The notes under the pieces are model-generated. The model made no database searches, was not told the origin of the DNA, and saw only the letters and a program-made list of their open reading frames with translations. DNA of 64,000 bases. Source: G963678445 sp963678445 (GTDB lineage Bacteria > Hydrogenedentota > Hydrogenedentia > Hydrogenedentales > G963678445). Where the stretch lies: NCBI GenBank assembly GCA_963678445.1, contig OY782877.1:310001-374000 (forward strand), read 5' to 3'. Each line of letters begins with the position of its first letter. The first letter of the stretch is position 1. The position numbers were made by a program, and so were the translations under genes. Below, piece by piece: positions 1 through 8,113 of this stretch.

Positions 1-260
1 ATCAGGTGATCATCCTGCGCCTGCAATTCCTCTGCAAATTTAGCCCCAATGCGCATATTGCCACGTGTTTTGCGCATCATGTCCCAATTAAGCACCTCAT
101 AGCCCTCGGTACGATACTTACTCTCCAGAGCCAAGCGCATCTTTGTGGCCGCTTCCTTTACCGCATCAAAACGCAGATAGATATTCGTTCCTAATATACA
201 GGCCAAGATAACTACAATACCGCCAAAAGTAAGTAAATCTCGCTTCGTCCGCCTTCTCAT
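1..260 (-). CDS. Partial membrane-anchored protein, N-terminal 86 residues
   Basis: The reading frame starts with ATG at 260 and is still open at the left edge, so only the N-terminus is visible. A basic start (MRRRTKR) is followed by one hydrophobic segment at about residues 8-27, then a charged, probably helical stretch outside the membrane. GGGAG lies about 10 bases upstream of the ATG. I do not recognise the family. One N-terminal anchor with a soluble domain suits a signal-anchor periplasmic protein, for example a transport accessory or secretion-system subunit, but nothing seen decides this. The next gene on the same strand ends at 583, more than 300 bp upstream, so this gene probably has its own promoter. 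Confidence 0.6.
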   Translation of the reverse strand, partial: MRRRTKRDLLTFGGIVVILACILGTNIYLRFDAVKEAATKMRLALESKYRTEGYEVLNWDMMRKTRGNMRIGAKFAEELQAQDDHL

Positions 261-354
261 AACTGCTTGTCTCCCTATTCCTCTACTCGATAATACCGGA
301 CGACCGGTTTGGGATAATTATCGCCAAATACGATTATTTTCGCATCTTCTTACA

Positions 355-460
355 CTAACGCGGCCCAGCGACCGCAAGCAATAGGTATGGTCCTTACCAT
401 CCCTGACAGCAACAAAAATTCCATTTTTTATGACAATTCTTCAGATTTTAGTCACTAAAG
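355..460 (+). repeat. Dispersed 100-bp intergenic repeat, copy 1
   Basis: A full-length copy. The left end CTAACGCGGCCCAGCGACC carries the hairpin GCGGCC-CAGC-GACCGC with one mismatch. The centre holds GGTATGGTCCTTACC, and the right end holds TTTTTTATGACAA followed by GTCACTAAAG. It matches the copies near 6072, 11397, 42781, 44702 and 44802. Confidence 0.85.
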
Positions 461-521
461 TGGTCTCGGAACCCGTTTGAATTTTTGCTACCGATGTTGG
501 ATTTACGGTAGCAAAGGGACA

Positions 522-557
522 AACCCTGTGCCACCTAAAGCGAGGTAGCACAGGGTT
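522..557. terminator. Strong hairpin downstream of the FtsX-type permease
   Basis: AACCCTGTGC at 522-531 pairs perfectly with GCACAGGGTT at 548-557, with an inner ACCT/AGGT pairing. It lies 26 bp past the stop of the minus-strand permease gene. No clear U-tract follows on either strand, so it could be a transcript-stabilising hairpin rather than an intrinsic terminator. Confidence 0.45.
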
Positions 558-582
558 ATTATACCGTGCAATGTCCAACAGT

Positions 583-1824
583 TCACAATTCAGCCAAGTC
601 GTGTGCAACATCAGCGCGGTACGCCTGCCAGGCAGGCAAAATACCGGCGATAAGGCCCATCAGAATAACCGCAGAGTACGCTGTCACCAAATCAGCGTTA
701 AACGTGATGGAGGAAACCGGAAAACCAACCTTATGACTCAGATAAGAGCCCAACACCATACACACGCCGGTGCCCAGCACCCAACCGGCCCCCAATCCAA
801 GTACGGTAACCCAGAAGGCCTCTATCAATACCGCACCGAAAATCTCACCACGGGAAGCACCCAAAGCACGCATAACGGCCAGATCGCGTTTGCGCTGCAA
901 AATGGCCATGTACAAGCCGATAAGAATTGAAATGGATGAAATAACGACTACCAGGTATCCAATCGCCAACAAAACCGCCTTGGCGACACCCAGCAACTGA
1001 TCATAAAGCTTGCGGATCTCATTGATAGGGATGGCCGCCATGGCGTTGTACCCCTTGTTAATGCGTTCTTTAAATTCAAAACGCATGGCGGGACTAGCTA
1101 GCTTAAGCAAGACAGCAGTCACCTCTTTTTCGTGATGATGATGAGCGTGTTTCGCATCCAAGTCTACGGCATCTTCCTCGTCATGGGGATGCTCATGCGC
1201 TTTCCATATCGAATCCATACGCGTAAAAATGGCGCGATCATTCGGCGTGCCAGAACGTTTCATGATGCCCACCACGGTGTAAGGAAGATTCTCATGTTGG
1301 TGCGCTCCCGGCATATCTATAAGACCATGGGTGCTGATAAACACGCTGCCGATGGTCAGGCCGGTATCTTGCGCAGCAACAGCGCCGACAACAGCCTCGA
1401 AGGGGTTCTCAAAATAGCGTCCTTCCGCTAACGAATAGGGAGAGCGCTCTCCCCAATCAAATTCGAACAGGTCCTTTTCCACGCCGACAATGCGGTTGCC
1501 ACGATATGAATCGCCCATACCGATAGGAAATGCGGCGACGACGCCCTCTTCCTGTTTGAGTTTTTCACACACCGCGTGGGGCACATTGCCTGTCGGTGCA
1601 TCCATAAAATAAACGGAACTAAGCACCAACTGGAGTGGATTGCCCTTAGCGCCTACGACCATATCAAAGGCCTGGCCTTCTTCCTCAAAACGACGACGCG
1701 TTTCCTCACGCAATGTCAACACCGTTGAAATCAACCCAACCCCCAACGCAACCGAAAGAATCGTCATCGCCGTGGTAAATTTTCGATTCCAGAGATAGCT
1801 CCATGCAATATGCCACAAACTCAT
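583..1824 (-). CDS. ABC transporter permease, FtsX/MacB type, with His-rich loop
   Basis: Membrane subunit of a LolCDE/MacB-type ABC system, 413 residues. A first transmembrane helix at about 15-38 is followed by a large periplasmic MacB-PCD-like domain, then three C-terminal helices with the FtsX-type loop RKRDLAVMRALGASRGEIF. The start is ATG at 1824 rather than an upstream in-frame codon, because AAGGAGGT sits about 7 bases before it. The start overlaps the stop of the ATPase gene by 4 bp (ATGA), so the two are translationally coupled. The odd feature is a His-rich loop at about residues 210-231 (HEHPHDEE, then HAHHHH), which looks metal-binding. With a Fur-type regulator and the YraQ/TIGR03943 pair upstream, I infer a role in metal, probably zinc, handling. 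The real substrate is unknown. Confidence 0.85.
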   Translation of the reverse strand: MSLWHIAWSYLWNRKFTTAMTILSVALGVGLISTVLTLREETRRRFEEEGQAFDMVVGAKGNPLQLVLSSVYFMDAPTGNVPHAVCEKLKQEEGVVAAFPIGMGDSYRGNRIVGVEKDLFEFDWGERSPYSLAEGRYFENPFEAVVGAVAAQDTGLTIGSVFISTHGLIDMPGAHQHENLPYTVVGIMKRSGTPNDRAIFTRMDSIWKAHEHPHDEEDAVDLDAKHAHHHHEKEVTAVLLKLASPAMRFEFKERINKGYNAMAAIPINEIRKLYDQLLGVAKAVLLAIGYLVVVISSISILIGLYMAILQRKRDLAVMRALGASRGEIFGAVLIEAFWVTVLGLGAGWVLGTGVCMVLGSYLSHKVGFPVSSITFNADLVTAYSAVILMGLIAGILPAWQAYRADVAHDLAEL

Positions 1825-2483
1825 GACTGCACCTCCTTGACCAGACCAGAGCAATCGAAACGTTCCGGCAATTGATCCGCAATACCCTCATCATGCGTAA
1901 CAAGCAGCAACGTCACCGCTTCTTCACGGCACAGGCTCAACAGGAGCTCCATTACCCCCTTTGCCGTGCGTGGGTCCAGACTACCGGTCGGCTCATCCGC
2001 CACAATCAATTTGGGCGCATTGACCAATGCGCGTGCAATCGCCACCCGCTGCCGTTCCCCCACACTCATCGTCGCCGGTTTACTGTGCATGCGATGCCCC
2101 AATCCGACCCGCTGCAACATTTCGCGTGCGTGCGCTTTCCATTCCTTTTCCGGTATCGTATCCGCAAAACGCATCCCCAGCACCACATTTTGTAATGCAG
2201 TAAAAGGCGCCAACAGGTTAAAGGTTTGGAACACAAAACCGTAACGTTCCCCCCGAAAACCATCCAATTGACTTTCCCGAAGTTCCTGCAGATTCTGCCC
2301 ATCGACCTCGATAAGCCCCTCGTGCGCTCGCAACAGCCCTGAAATCAGGTTGAGCATTGTCGATTTACCACAACCGCTCGGCCCCCACAAGGCCATTTGA
2401 ACGCCGGCTGGCGCATGAAAACGATCACAGTAGAATTCCACACCCGGTCCGAGCTGTCGTCGGACTTTGTCTAACGTCACCAT
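1821..2483 (-). CDS. ABC transporter ATP-binding protein, LolD/MacB type
   Basis: Cytoplasmic ATPase partner of the FtsX-type permease that follows, 220 residues, the usual length for this family. Walker A is GPSGCGKST (residues 34-42). The signature motif is MSVGERQRVAIARAL, Walker B is LIVADEPTGSLD, and the H-loop is VTHDEG. The start is ATG at 2483 with AGGGAGGG 5 bases upstream; an upstream in-frame extension has no such site. It ends within the permease start codon (ATGA overlap). The LolD/MacB family powers lipoprotein release, macrolide export or related periplasm-spanning work. Here the neighbouring regulator and permease genes suggest a metal-linked role, which is inference. Confidence 0.9.
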   Translation of the reverse strand: MVTLDKVRRQLGPGVEFYCDRFHAPAGVQMALWGPSGCGKSTMLNLISGLLRAHEGLIEVDGQNLQELRESQLDGFRGERYGFVFQTFNLLAPFTALQNVVLGMRFADTIPEKEWKAHAREMLQRVGLGHRMHSKPATMSVGERQRVAIARALVNAPKLIVADEPTGSLDPRTAKGVMELLLSLCREEAVTLLLVTHDEGIADQLPERFDCSGLVKEVQS

Positions 2484-2617
2484 AGGGTCCCTCCCTGCTT
2501 CATTCAAAAAACAAGGTTTTGTGTCCAGAAGCAACACGCGTTTTTCAAAAAGGAAGCGCTTAATGATAATTGAATCTCAAAAACAGTAACATACTTGCCT
2601 CTGGAATTCCAGTCCAT

Positions 2618-3358
2618 TTACCAAAAAGACGCATACAGGTACTGTTTATGGGGAGGAGGGGTTTCCACGGTATACATAGACTCCGCCTCCAGATAACGAA
2701 AGACGCCCCCCTCTTTTTCTTCTATATGCAAACGCCCCCGGATCTCGACCCAGGGTCCAACCTTTTCGTCGTTGGGGAGATCAGAGCACACCGGAATACT
2801 AGCGGGTTGCGCATCCGCAGCGCAGCAGAAGATGACAAACTGGTACAGATCAAAATCGGCGTTATCCTGCCAACTGCCTTTACGTAGCTTACCACGCACC
2901 GTCACAGTGCGTCCTTCTAAGGCTGACGCAAGTTGCAGCAACTCCATCACATTGAGCACCGTATTTTCATCGGGCAGTGGCGCTTCTTCACTTATTCCCC
3001 CTTCATCTGGCAAAAAATAGGCAAAATGGCTCTGATACGCTATATCGCCCAGCGCAATACTTTGGGCAGGCCACAAGGCGCAAAGCGGGAGTAGAAGTAT
3101 CGCTGCATGCAAGCACTTTTGTACCACATTCTTCGTCTTCGCAGGCGCAACTTCACGCTGGGCACGCCGCATACATACAACGGTGAGTAACAAACAAATA
3201 CCCAAAGCCAAAACAAGTAACGGAGCCAACTGCGGCAAAAGAAAGGCTTGAAAATGGTTTTCATCCAGCAGCCAAAGCAGTGCAACCGCCCAAGTGAAAT
3301 ACGTAAGGGCAGGTAAATATGCACTGAGCGGCGGAGGTGGAGAAGGAGTCGATTTCAT
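2618..3358 (-). CDS. TIGR03943-like putative permease subunit
   Basis: A 246-residue protein with two or three N-terminal membrane segments (about 13-60 and 85-105) and a soluble C-terminal domain. The C-terminal domain has the motif FCCAADAQP, which I associate with TIGR03943 (B. subtilis YcgQ-like) proteins, and an OB-like segment (VTVRGKL, VEIRGRL). Members of this family occur beside DUF318 permeases. Here the start overlaps the stop of such a permease by 4 bp, so the two very likely form one complex. Biochemical function is not established. The Cys-Cys motif and Fur-type neighbour fit metal handling. Family assignment rests on motif recall, not on a search. Confidence 0.75.
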   Translation of the reverse strand: MKSTPSPPPPLSAYLPALTYFTWAVALLWLLDENHFQAFLLPQLAPLLVLALGICLLLTVVCMRRAQREVAPAKTKNVVQKCLHAAILLLPLCALWPAQSIALGDIAYQSHFAYFLPDEGGISEEAPLPDENTVLNVMELLQLASALEGRTVTVRGKLRKGSWQDNADFDLYQFVIFCCAADAQPASIPVCSDLPNDEKVGPWVEIRGRLHIEEKEGGVFRYLEAESMYTVETPPPHKQYLYASFW

Positions 3359-4389
3359 AGCCCTAAAACCTCCATCACTGTCGCAATCAACACCACCAGC
3401 AACACCAACAAGCTCATCATAAAAACGATAAAGCGCTTTCTGAACAGCGCATGATACATCGCCACCAATTTTAGATCACAGACAGGCCCTAGCACCATAA
3501 ACGCCATCTGTGCAGAAAAAGGAAGGCCTATACTGCGAAAAGAAGCCGCTACAAAAGCATCTGCCTCGCTACACAAATTCAGGCAAATGGCCAATCCCAT
3601 CATCAGTGGAATCGCCACCACGGGCCAGGAGGTGTAGGATTCAAAAAACGAACGGGAAAGCAACGCATGTGCACAAGCGGCCAGAAACGCACCAAAAATC
3701 AAAAAACGGCCCACATCAAAAAAATCGGCGGCGGCGTGTTCAAATGCATGCTCAAGACGCCTCCATATAGAAACGTTTTCATGATGGCAATGCGCACATC
3801 CGCATCCTTCCGCTCCTTCCCCAGATAGGAGCATCTGCGTTGGCTCACGAAAAAGACGGGCGACCATCCCCCCAGCGATTACCGCTACCCCATAGCCCAA
3901 CGCAAGACGCAACAAGGCGATGCGCCATTGTCCATTATAGGCAATCCCGGTAGACAGAAATACAATGGGATTCACAATTGGCGCCGCGACCAGATAGGCA
4001 ATAGCGGCATGTAGTGGTGCGCCCTTTTTAAGCAAACGACGCACAACAGGGATAACGGCGCACTCGCAAATCGGAAAAACCAAGCCCAGAGCCGCAGCAA
4101 CAAACAGCGTTCGCCGTTGCTGTCTTGGCAGAAACGCCATGAGACGTTCCCGAGAGAGAAACGCTTCGATCAAGCCAGAAATACACGAACCTAATAACAT
4201 GAACGGCGCGGCTTCGAGCACAATCGACAAAAAAGTGATAGCAAGAGTAGCACGTTTTTCCGCGGTTCCAAAAAGAAAAAGCAATGCTACTGCGGCACAA
4301 AGGAAACCACATTGCAACAGCGGGGTCCAATTCCAATGTTTCGGTGTAACCGGGGAAGAAGGGACGGATTCTGCATTTTCATATTCCAT
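3355..4389 (-). CDS. YraQ/DUF318 family permease
   Basis: An integral membrane protein of 344 residues with about eight hydrophobic segments. Family landmarks are a Cys pair in FPICECAVIPVVRRLLKKGA and the following APIVNPIVFLS segment. Between the two membrane halves lies a cytoplasmic loop rich in possible metal ligands (GCGCAHCHHEN). It overlaps the TIGR03943-like gene by 4 bp at its 3' end and follows the Fur-type gene by 115 bp, so the order regulator-permease-partner-ABC transporter reads as one metal-responsive unit. The substrate is unproven; the Cys/His loop favours a transition metal. The ribosome binding site before the ATG at 4389 is weak. Confidence 0.85.
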   Translation of the reverse strand: MEYENAESVPSSPVTPKHWNWTPLLQCGFLCAAVALLFLFGTAEKRATLAITFLSIVLEAAPFMLLGSCISGLIEAFLSRERLMAFLPRQQRRTLFVAAALGLVFPICECAVIPVVRRLLKKGAPLHAAIAYLVAAPIVNPIVFLSTGIAYNGQWRIALLRLALGYGVAVIAGGMVARLFREPTQMLLSGEGAEGCGCAHCHHENVSIWRRLEHAFEHAAADFFDVGRFLIFGAFLAACAHALLSRSFFESYTSWPVVAIPLMMGLAICLNLCSEADAFVAASFRSIGLPFSAQMAFMVLGPVCDLKLVAMYHALFRKRFIVFMMSLLVLLVVLIATVMEVLGL

Positions 4390-4485
4390 GAAGCATAGTA
4401 CTTTCAGGTATTCCAGGGATCGTAATCCAAAGCCATGTCCCCTATCGCTACCACACCACGTTCCTCGTTCTCATCCCGCGTTTAC

Positions 4486-4508
4486 ATAGAATCTAAACGG
4501 TATTCTAT
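4486..4508. promoter_or_regulatory. Inverted repeat at the end of the Fur-type gene
   Basis: ATAGAAT at 4486-4492 and ATTCTAT at 4502-4508 form a perfect 7-bp inverted repeat with a 9-base spacer. It covers the stop codon of the Fur-type gene and lies about 100 bp before the permease start. It could be an operator for the metal cluster or a weak terminator. AT-rich 7-bp arms are usual for Fur/Zur boxes, but the spacer is longer than in the known ones. Confidence 0.25.
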
Positions 4509-4882
4509 TTGTGCGTAACGCAGCCTGCGCAACGGCCATACAAAATCATTTCATGTTCCGCCAGTTCAAAGCCCGGCGGCGTCAGCGAACGCAGATCTTT
4601 CAGACAGCCATCGACACGATACACTTTTTTACAGGTATTACAGCAGAAAAAATGATGGTGCGGCGTATCGGCAACCTCATAGCGTGGACTATCACCAGGA
4701 ATAGTAACAATCGTCAGCCATCCCTCTTCCACTAAACGATTAATATTGCGGTACACCGTCGCCACCCCCAACCGGGGCAATGCCTTCTGAGCCGCATCCA
4801 CCACCTCCTGTGGCTTCAAAGGATACTTCGCCGTCTCAAATACCGTGCGAATCACCTGCCGCTGTTGCGTATTACGTTCCAT
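4505..4882 (-). CDS. Fur family metal-dependent regulator, probably Zur-like
   Basis: A cytoplasmic DNA-binding repressor of 125 residues. The N-terminal winged helix holds GVATVYRNINRLVEEGWL, the recognition region of Fur proteins. The C-terminal half has HHHF, CNTC and CAGC, that is the regulatory His cluster and two CxxC pairs for structural zinc. The start is ATG at 4882 with GGAGG 7 bases upstream; in-frame codons further upstream lack a site. The metal sensed cannot be read directly. The downstream YraQ/TIGR03943 pair and His-rich ABC permease favour zinc over iron or peroxide sensing, which is inference. A divergent promoter region separates it from the HEAT-repeat gene at 4992. Confidence 0.9.
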   Translation of the reverse strand: MERNTQQRQVIRTVFETAKYPLKPQEVVDAAQKALPRLGVATVYRNINRLVEEGWLTIVTIPGDSPRYEVADTPHHHFFCCNTCKKVYRVDGCLKDLRSLTPPGFELAEHEMILYGRCAGCVTHK

Positions 4883-4991
4883 GCCCAACCTCCAATCTCC
4901 CCTATATGATAGGAAGAAGCAACGCAATCAATCAACTTTCAAGCGCAAAGACAAGCTTGCACTGACGGGAAGAATTTGGAGAGAATACAGC

Positions 4992-6026
4992 ATGTGGAAA
5001 AAGCAACTTGCAATACGCCTTGGAATAGCCATCTCTCTACTGGCATTCGGCACATATAGTTACGCAGAGGAAGAGCCCCCTCCCGCGACATGCAATCTTT
5101 CTAAAAGCATTGTACGCGCACAAAAACTGCTACGCTCGAAAAACTTCCTGCCGTCACGACCATTGCAAAGCAGCAACGTAAATGCAGTGCGGGAAATGCG
5201 CGACCTGGTGCAGGGCATGGCCCAGTCGGAAGCTCCGGAAGTACGTCTGCGCGCCATGGAGAGCTGCGTCCAGCCCGTATCCAGCGACGACTTTATGCTA
5301 CTGCTCACAGGCGTCGCAGATCCCGACCCACGGGTACGCCATGCCGCGCAGGCACAACTCGACAAGATAGAAAAAACGAAATTGGCGGAAACCTTTTTGC
5401 AAGCCATAGTCACACAAAACGCCCCTCTCTGGCGAGGCTTCAAAGAAGCTATGCCGCAAATCGCCCCGCGCATTGAAACATACATGGCGACCATCTATCA
5501 GGACAATACAGAGTCGACTGAACGTAGATGCGCAGCAGCTACTGCGTTAGCGTGGACTGCACTCCCAAAAGTGCATGATATTTTGGCAGCCCCTATCTAC
5601 GAAGCAGACCCTACACTGGCGCAGCATGCCGCACAGGCATTGCTTAGCCTTCATGACACCCGCAGCGTACCCGTATGGTGCGATGTCTTGCAGCATCCTG
5701 GTAGCATTTTGCACCCGTACGCTGTGCAGGGATTGGGAGAACTCGGTGGCGAACAGGCCTTTGATACGCTTCTCGACGTAGCCAAAGGAAATTTACAAGT
5801 ATCCAGCGCCATACAACGGACTGCAATTCAAACCCTGGCACAATGGCCCCGGGCGCAATCCGTTCCCGTCCTGATCGAAATTTTGGAAACCCAACGCCCC
5901 CTGCGCCGCACGATCATCGAAGCACTACGCCAACGCACCGGCGTCCCCTTGGGGGATACTATCGAAGAATGGCTCGCCTGGTGGCACGAAGTCGCACCGC
6001 TTCCACCGGAGCCCCTACCGCAATGA
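4992..6026 (+). CDS. Exported HEAT-repeat protein
   Basis: A 344-residue protein with an N-terminal signal peptide (basic MWKK, hydrophobic core, likely cleavage after SYA at about residue 25). The rest is made of HEAT-like helical repeats, such as PRVRHAAQAQLDKIE and LAQHAAQALLSLHDTRSVPV, and a closing repeat near residues 280-330. Proteins of this type act as scaffolds or binding surfaces; no catalytic motif is visible. The ATG at 4992 was chosen because a signal peptide begins there. Upstream in-frame sequence would run through the divergent promoter region and into the Fur-type gene on the other strand. Its partner is unknown. Confidence 0.8.
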   Translation: MWKKQLAIRLGIAISLLAFGTYSYAEEEPPPATCNLSKSIVRAQKLLRSKNFLPSRPLQSSNVNAVREMRDLVQGMAQSEAPEVRLRAMESCVQPVSSDDFMLLLTGVADPDPRVRHAAQAQLDKIEKTKLAETFLQAIVTQNAPLWRGFKEAMPQIAPRIETYMATIYQDNTESTERRCAAATALAWTALPKVHDILAAPIYEADPTLAQHAAQALLSLHDTRSVPVWCDVLQHPGSILHPYAVQGLGELGGEQAFDTLLDVAKGNLQVSSAIQRTAIQTLAQWPRAQSVPVLIEILETQRPLRRTIIEALRQRTGVPLGDTIEEWLAWWHEVAPLPPEPLPQ

Positions 6027-6070
6027 AAACTTGCTTTTCAAAAAAAAGCACTGCACTATAACAATGAAAC

Positions 6071-6174
6071 CAACGCGGTCCAGCGACCGCAAGCAATAGG
6101 TATGGTCCTTGCCGTTCCTGACCACAGTAAGATTTCGTTTTTTTATGACCGCTCTGAATGTCAGCCACTAATAA
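6071..6174 (+). repeat. Dispersed 100-bp intergenic repeat, copy 2
   Basis: A full-length copy with the perfect hairpin GCGGTC-CAGC-GACCGC at its left end, the central GGTATGGTCCTTGCC, TTTTTTTATGACC, and a right end CCACTAATAAAG. It ends next to the ribosome binding site of the DUF1080 gene (AAAGGAG), so it forms most of that gene's 5' leader. Confidence 0.85.
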
Positions 6175-6188
6175 AGGAGAGAACCACA

Positions 6189-6890
6189 ATGAAAACCAGA
6201 ATCGGCATTGCCATTTTTGTCAGCATCGCATGCTTTGGATGCGCATTCACACTATCGCAAGCAGGGGCAGAAAAAGAAGCCCCCCTTCCCGAAGGCACAC
6301 CGACAGCCCGACCGACCGGTCCGGAATGGCTCGACCTGCTTTCTGCAGAAAACGCTTCCTTTTGGAAAAATGTCAGCGACGATAAAGCCGACATTTTTGA
6401 AATCAAAGACGGCGTTTTTCACATTTTCGGTGGCGATCATAGCCGATACATCGCTTTCGAAAAAGAAGCCTTCAGCGATTTTACGATGCATGTCGAATTC
6501 AAGGTCTCTCACAACGCCAACAGCGGCGTCTTCTTTCGCACCGACCCCAAGAACCCTGTGCAGGGCGGCATGGAAATCCAAGTCTTCGACGACTACCATG
6601 AACAGCCCAACAAAAACAGCAGCGGTGCGCTCTACGATATCGCAACCCCCATGTTCAACCTGAGTCGTCCCACGGGCGAATGGAATTCCTACGATATCAC
6701 CTGCAAAGATTCCCATCTCCAGGTAGTTGTAAACGGCTGGAAAGTGCTCGATCTTGACCTGAGCATCATGAAAGAACCGATTGGCAAATTTGCCACTCCC
6801 TTGGCGCAGCTTCCACAGACGGGACACATTGTGCTGCAAGATCACTGCGACGAAGTCTGGTACCGTTGCGTCATGATTAAAAAGCTGTAG
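6189..6890 (+). CDS. DUF1080 (3-keto-disaccharide hydrolase-like) secreted protein
   Basis: A 233-residue exported protein. Residues 1-28 form a signal peptide; a Cys in CFGC sits where a lipobox might be, but the residues before it are not canonical. The body is a concanavalin-like beta-sandwich of the DUF1080 family, with DFTMHVEFKVS, NSGVFFR, the GGMEIQVFDD segment, GEWNSYDITC, and the closing GHIVLQDH. Pfam names the family 3-keto-disaccharide hydrolase, and it is expanded in Planctomycetes-like genomes. Likely role: periplasmic or surface carbohydrate processing. The ATG at 6189 has GGAG about 9 bases upstream. The same kind of context (Gfo/Idh/MocA) appears at 47651, though not adjacent. 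Confidence 0.85.
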   Translation: MKTRIGIAIFVSIACFGCAFTLSQAGAEKEAPLPEGTPTARPTGPEWLDLLSAENASFWKNVSDDKADIFEIKDGVFHIFGGDHSRYIAFEKEAFSDFTMHVEFKVSHNANSGVFFRTDPKNPVQGGMEIQVFDDYHEQPNKNSSGALYDIATPMFNLSRPTGEWNSYDITCKDSHLQVVVNGWKVLDLDLSIMKEPIGKFATPLAQLPQTGHIVLQDHCDEVWYRCVMIKKL

Positions 6891-6920
6891 GGGACAAGAA
6901 TACAATACGGGGGATTCTCT

Positions 6921-8096
6921 ATGTTGACCCAATCAGAACGCGATTGGCTCACTCTAGCGTTGGTGCCCGGCGTGGGCACCACGCTATTTATACGTCTGCT
7001 GGCGCGCTTTGAATCGGCTAACGCTGTACTCAAGGCCTCCGAGGCGGCATTACGCGAAGTGGTGGGCCCAAAACTCGCCCAACGCATTCGCACGTACCAG
7101 GATGTCATAGATATTGAGGGACAATTGCGCGCATTGCAGATGTATAACGTGCAATTTCTTTCCCTGGATCATCCCGAATACCCCCCCCAACTGGCTGAAA
7201 TCTACGATCCCCCGCTGGCGCTCTACCTGCGCGGCACCCTCGTAGAACAGGATCAAAGCAGCGTCGCCATTGTTGGCACACGAAAAGCATCCTCATATGC
7301 ACTCAACATGGCAGAGCAGCTTGCCTATACCCTGGCAAAGCGCGGCATAACCGTGATAAGCGGACTCGCCAGCGGTGTAGATGCCGCTGCACACCGGGGG
7401 GCATTAAATGCAGGCGGACGTACCCTTGCGGTACTGGGCTGCGGTGTAGACGTAGTCTATCCCCCTGAAAATGCGGAACTCATGCACCAAATCATCCAAA
7501 GAGGCGGCGTACTCTCCTCCTTTCCCATGGGCGTGCAACCCAGCCGAGGACGCTTCCCCCACCGCAACCGTTTTATCAGCGGACTCAGCAAGGGGGTCCT
7601 CGTTATTGAAGCTCCTCCCGGCAGCGGTGCGCTCATCACCGCCCGTCATGCCGCAGAACAGGGACGTGAAGTCTTTGCACTACCCGGACGTGTCGGTGAA
7701 CGCAATAGCCTTGGTCCCCATAGTCTCATCCGCGAAGGGGCAAAGCTTGTCGAAACCGTCGAAGACATCCTCGTTGAACTCAACCTCCCCGCCACCGCCT
7801 ACCAACCCAAACAAGAAGCCCCCCCTGAAGCGCCTGTAGTGTTAAAAGAACCGTCTTCCACACCTTCCTCACCGTCACCCGTTACACAAAGTCAAGCTAC
7901 GCCACCACCACTTAGTGATATAACCCCGGTTGAGAAAAGTGTATTAGAAGCGCTCTCGCAACAAGGTTCCTTCGTCGACGAAATCGCCCTTGCCTGCCGC
8001 ATCTCCATCTCCGAGGCGCTCAGTTCACTCACCCTGCTTGAGTTGAAGGGACTTGTACACCAATTTAGCGGAAAACGCTTCGCCCCCCGTTGCTAA
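6921..8096 (+). CDS. dprA: DNA-processing protein DprA/Smf
   Basis: DprA binds incoming single-stranded DNA and loads RecA during natural transformation. The 391-residue protein has an N-terminal SAM/HhH-like region (LVPGVGTTLFIRLL), then the Rossmann-fold DprA domain. The domain holds VAIVGTRKAS, ISGLASGVDAAAHRGAL, LAVLGCGVDVVYPPEN and FPHRNRFISGLS, the family hallmarks. A Pro/Ser-rich linker at about 295-335 leads to a C-terminal winged helix (VDEIALACRISISEALSSLTLL). It starts 30 bp after the DUF1080 gene and is followed within 20 bp by lpxK, probably co-transcribed. Confidence 0.95.
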   Translation: MLTQSERDWLTLALVPGVGTTLFIRLLARFESANAVLKASEAALREVVGPKLAQRIRTYQDVIDIEGQLRALQMYNVQFLSLDHPEYPPQLAEIYDPPLALYLRGTLVEQDQSSVAIVGTRKASSYALNMAEQLAYTLAKRGITVISGLASGVDAAAHRGALNAGGRTLAVLGCGVDVVYPPENAELMHQIIQRGGVLSSFPMGVQPSRGRFPHRNRFISGLSKGVLVIEAPPGSGALITARHAAEQGREVFALPGRVGERNSLGPHSLIREGAKLVETVEDILVELNLPATAYQPKQEAPPEAPVVLKEPSSTPSSPSPVTQSQATPPPLSDITPVEKSVLEALSQQGSFVDEIALACRISISEALSSLTLLELKGLVHQFSGKRFAPRC

Positions 8097-8113
8097 TTCA
8101 CAGGAGTTCCCCC

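Larger units (their letters stand above)
261..582. other. Intergenic region with one repeat copy and two hairpins
   Basis: No gene is seen in this gap of 322 bp. It holds one copy of the dispersed 100-bp repeat (355-460), a 7-bp inverted repeat GCTACCG...CGGTAGC (487-512) and a stronger 10-bp inverted repeat (522-557). Confidence 0.6.
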
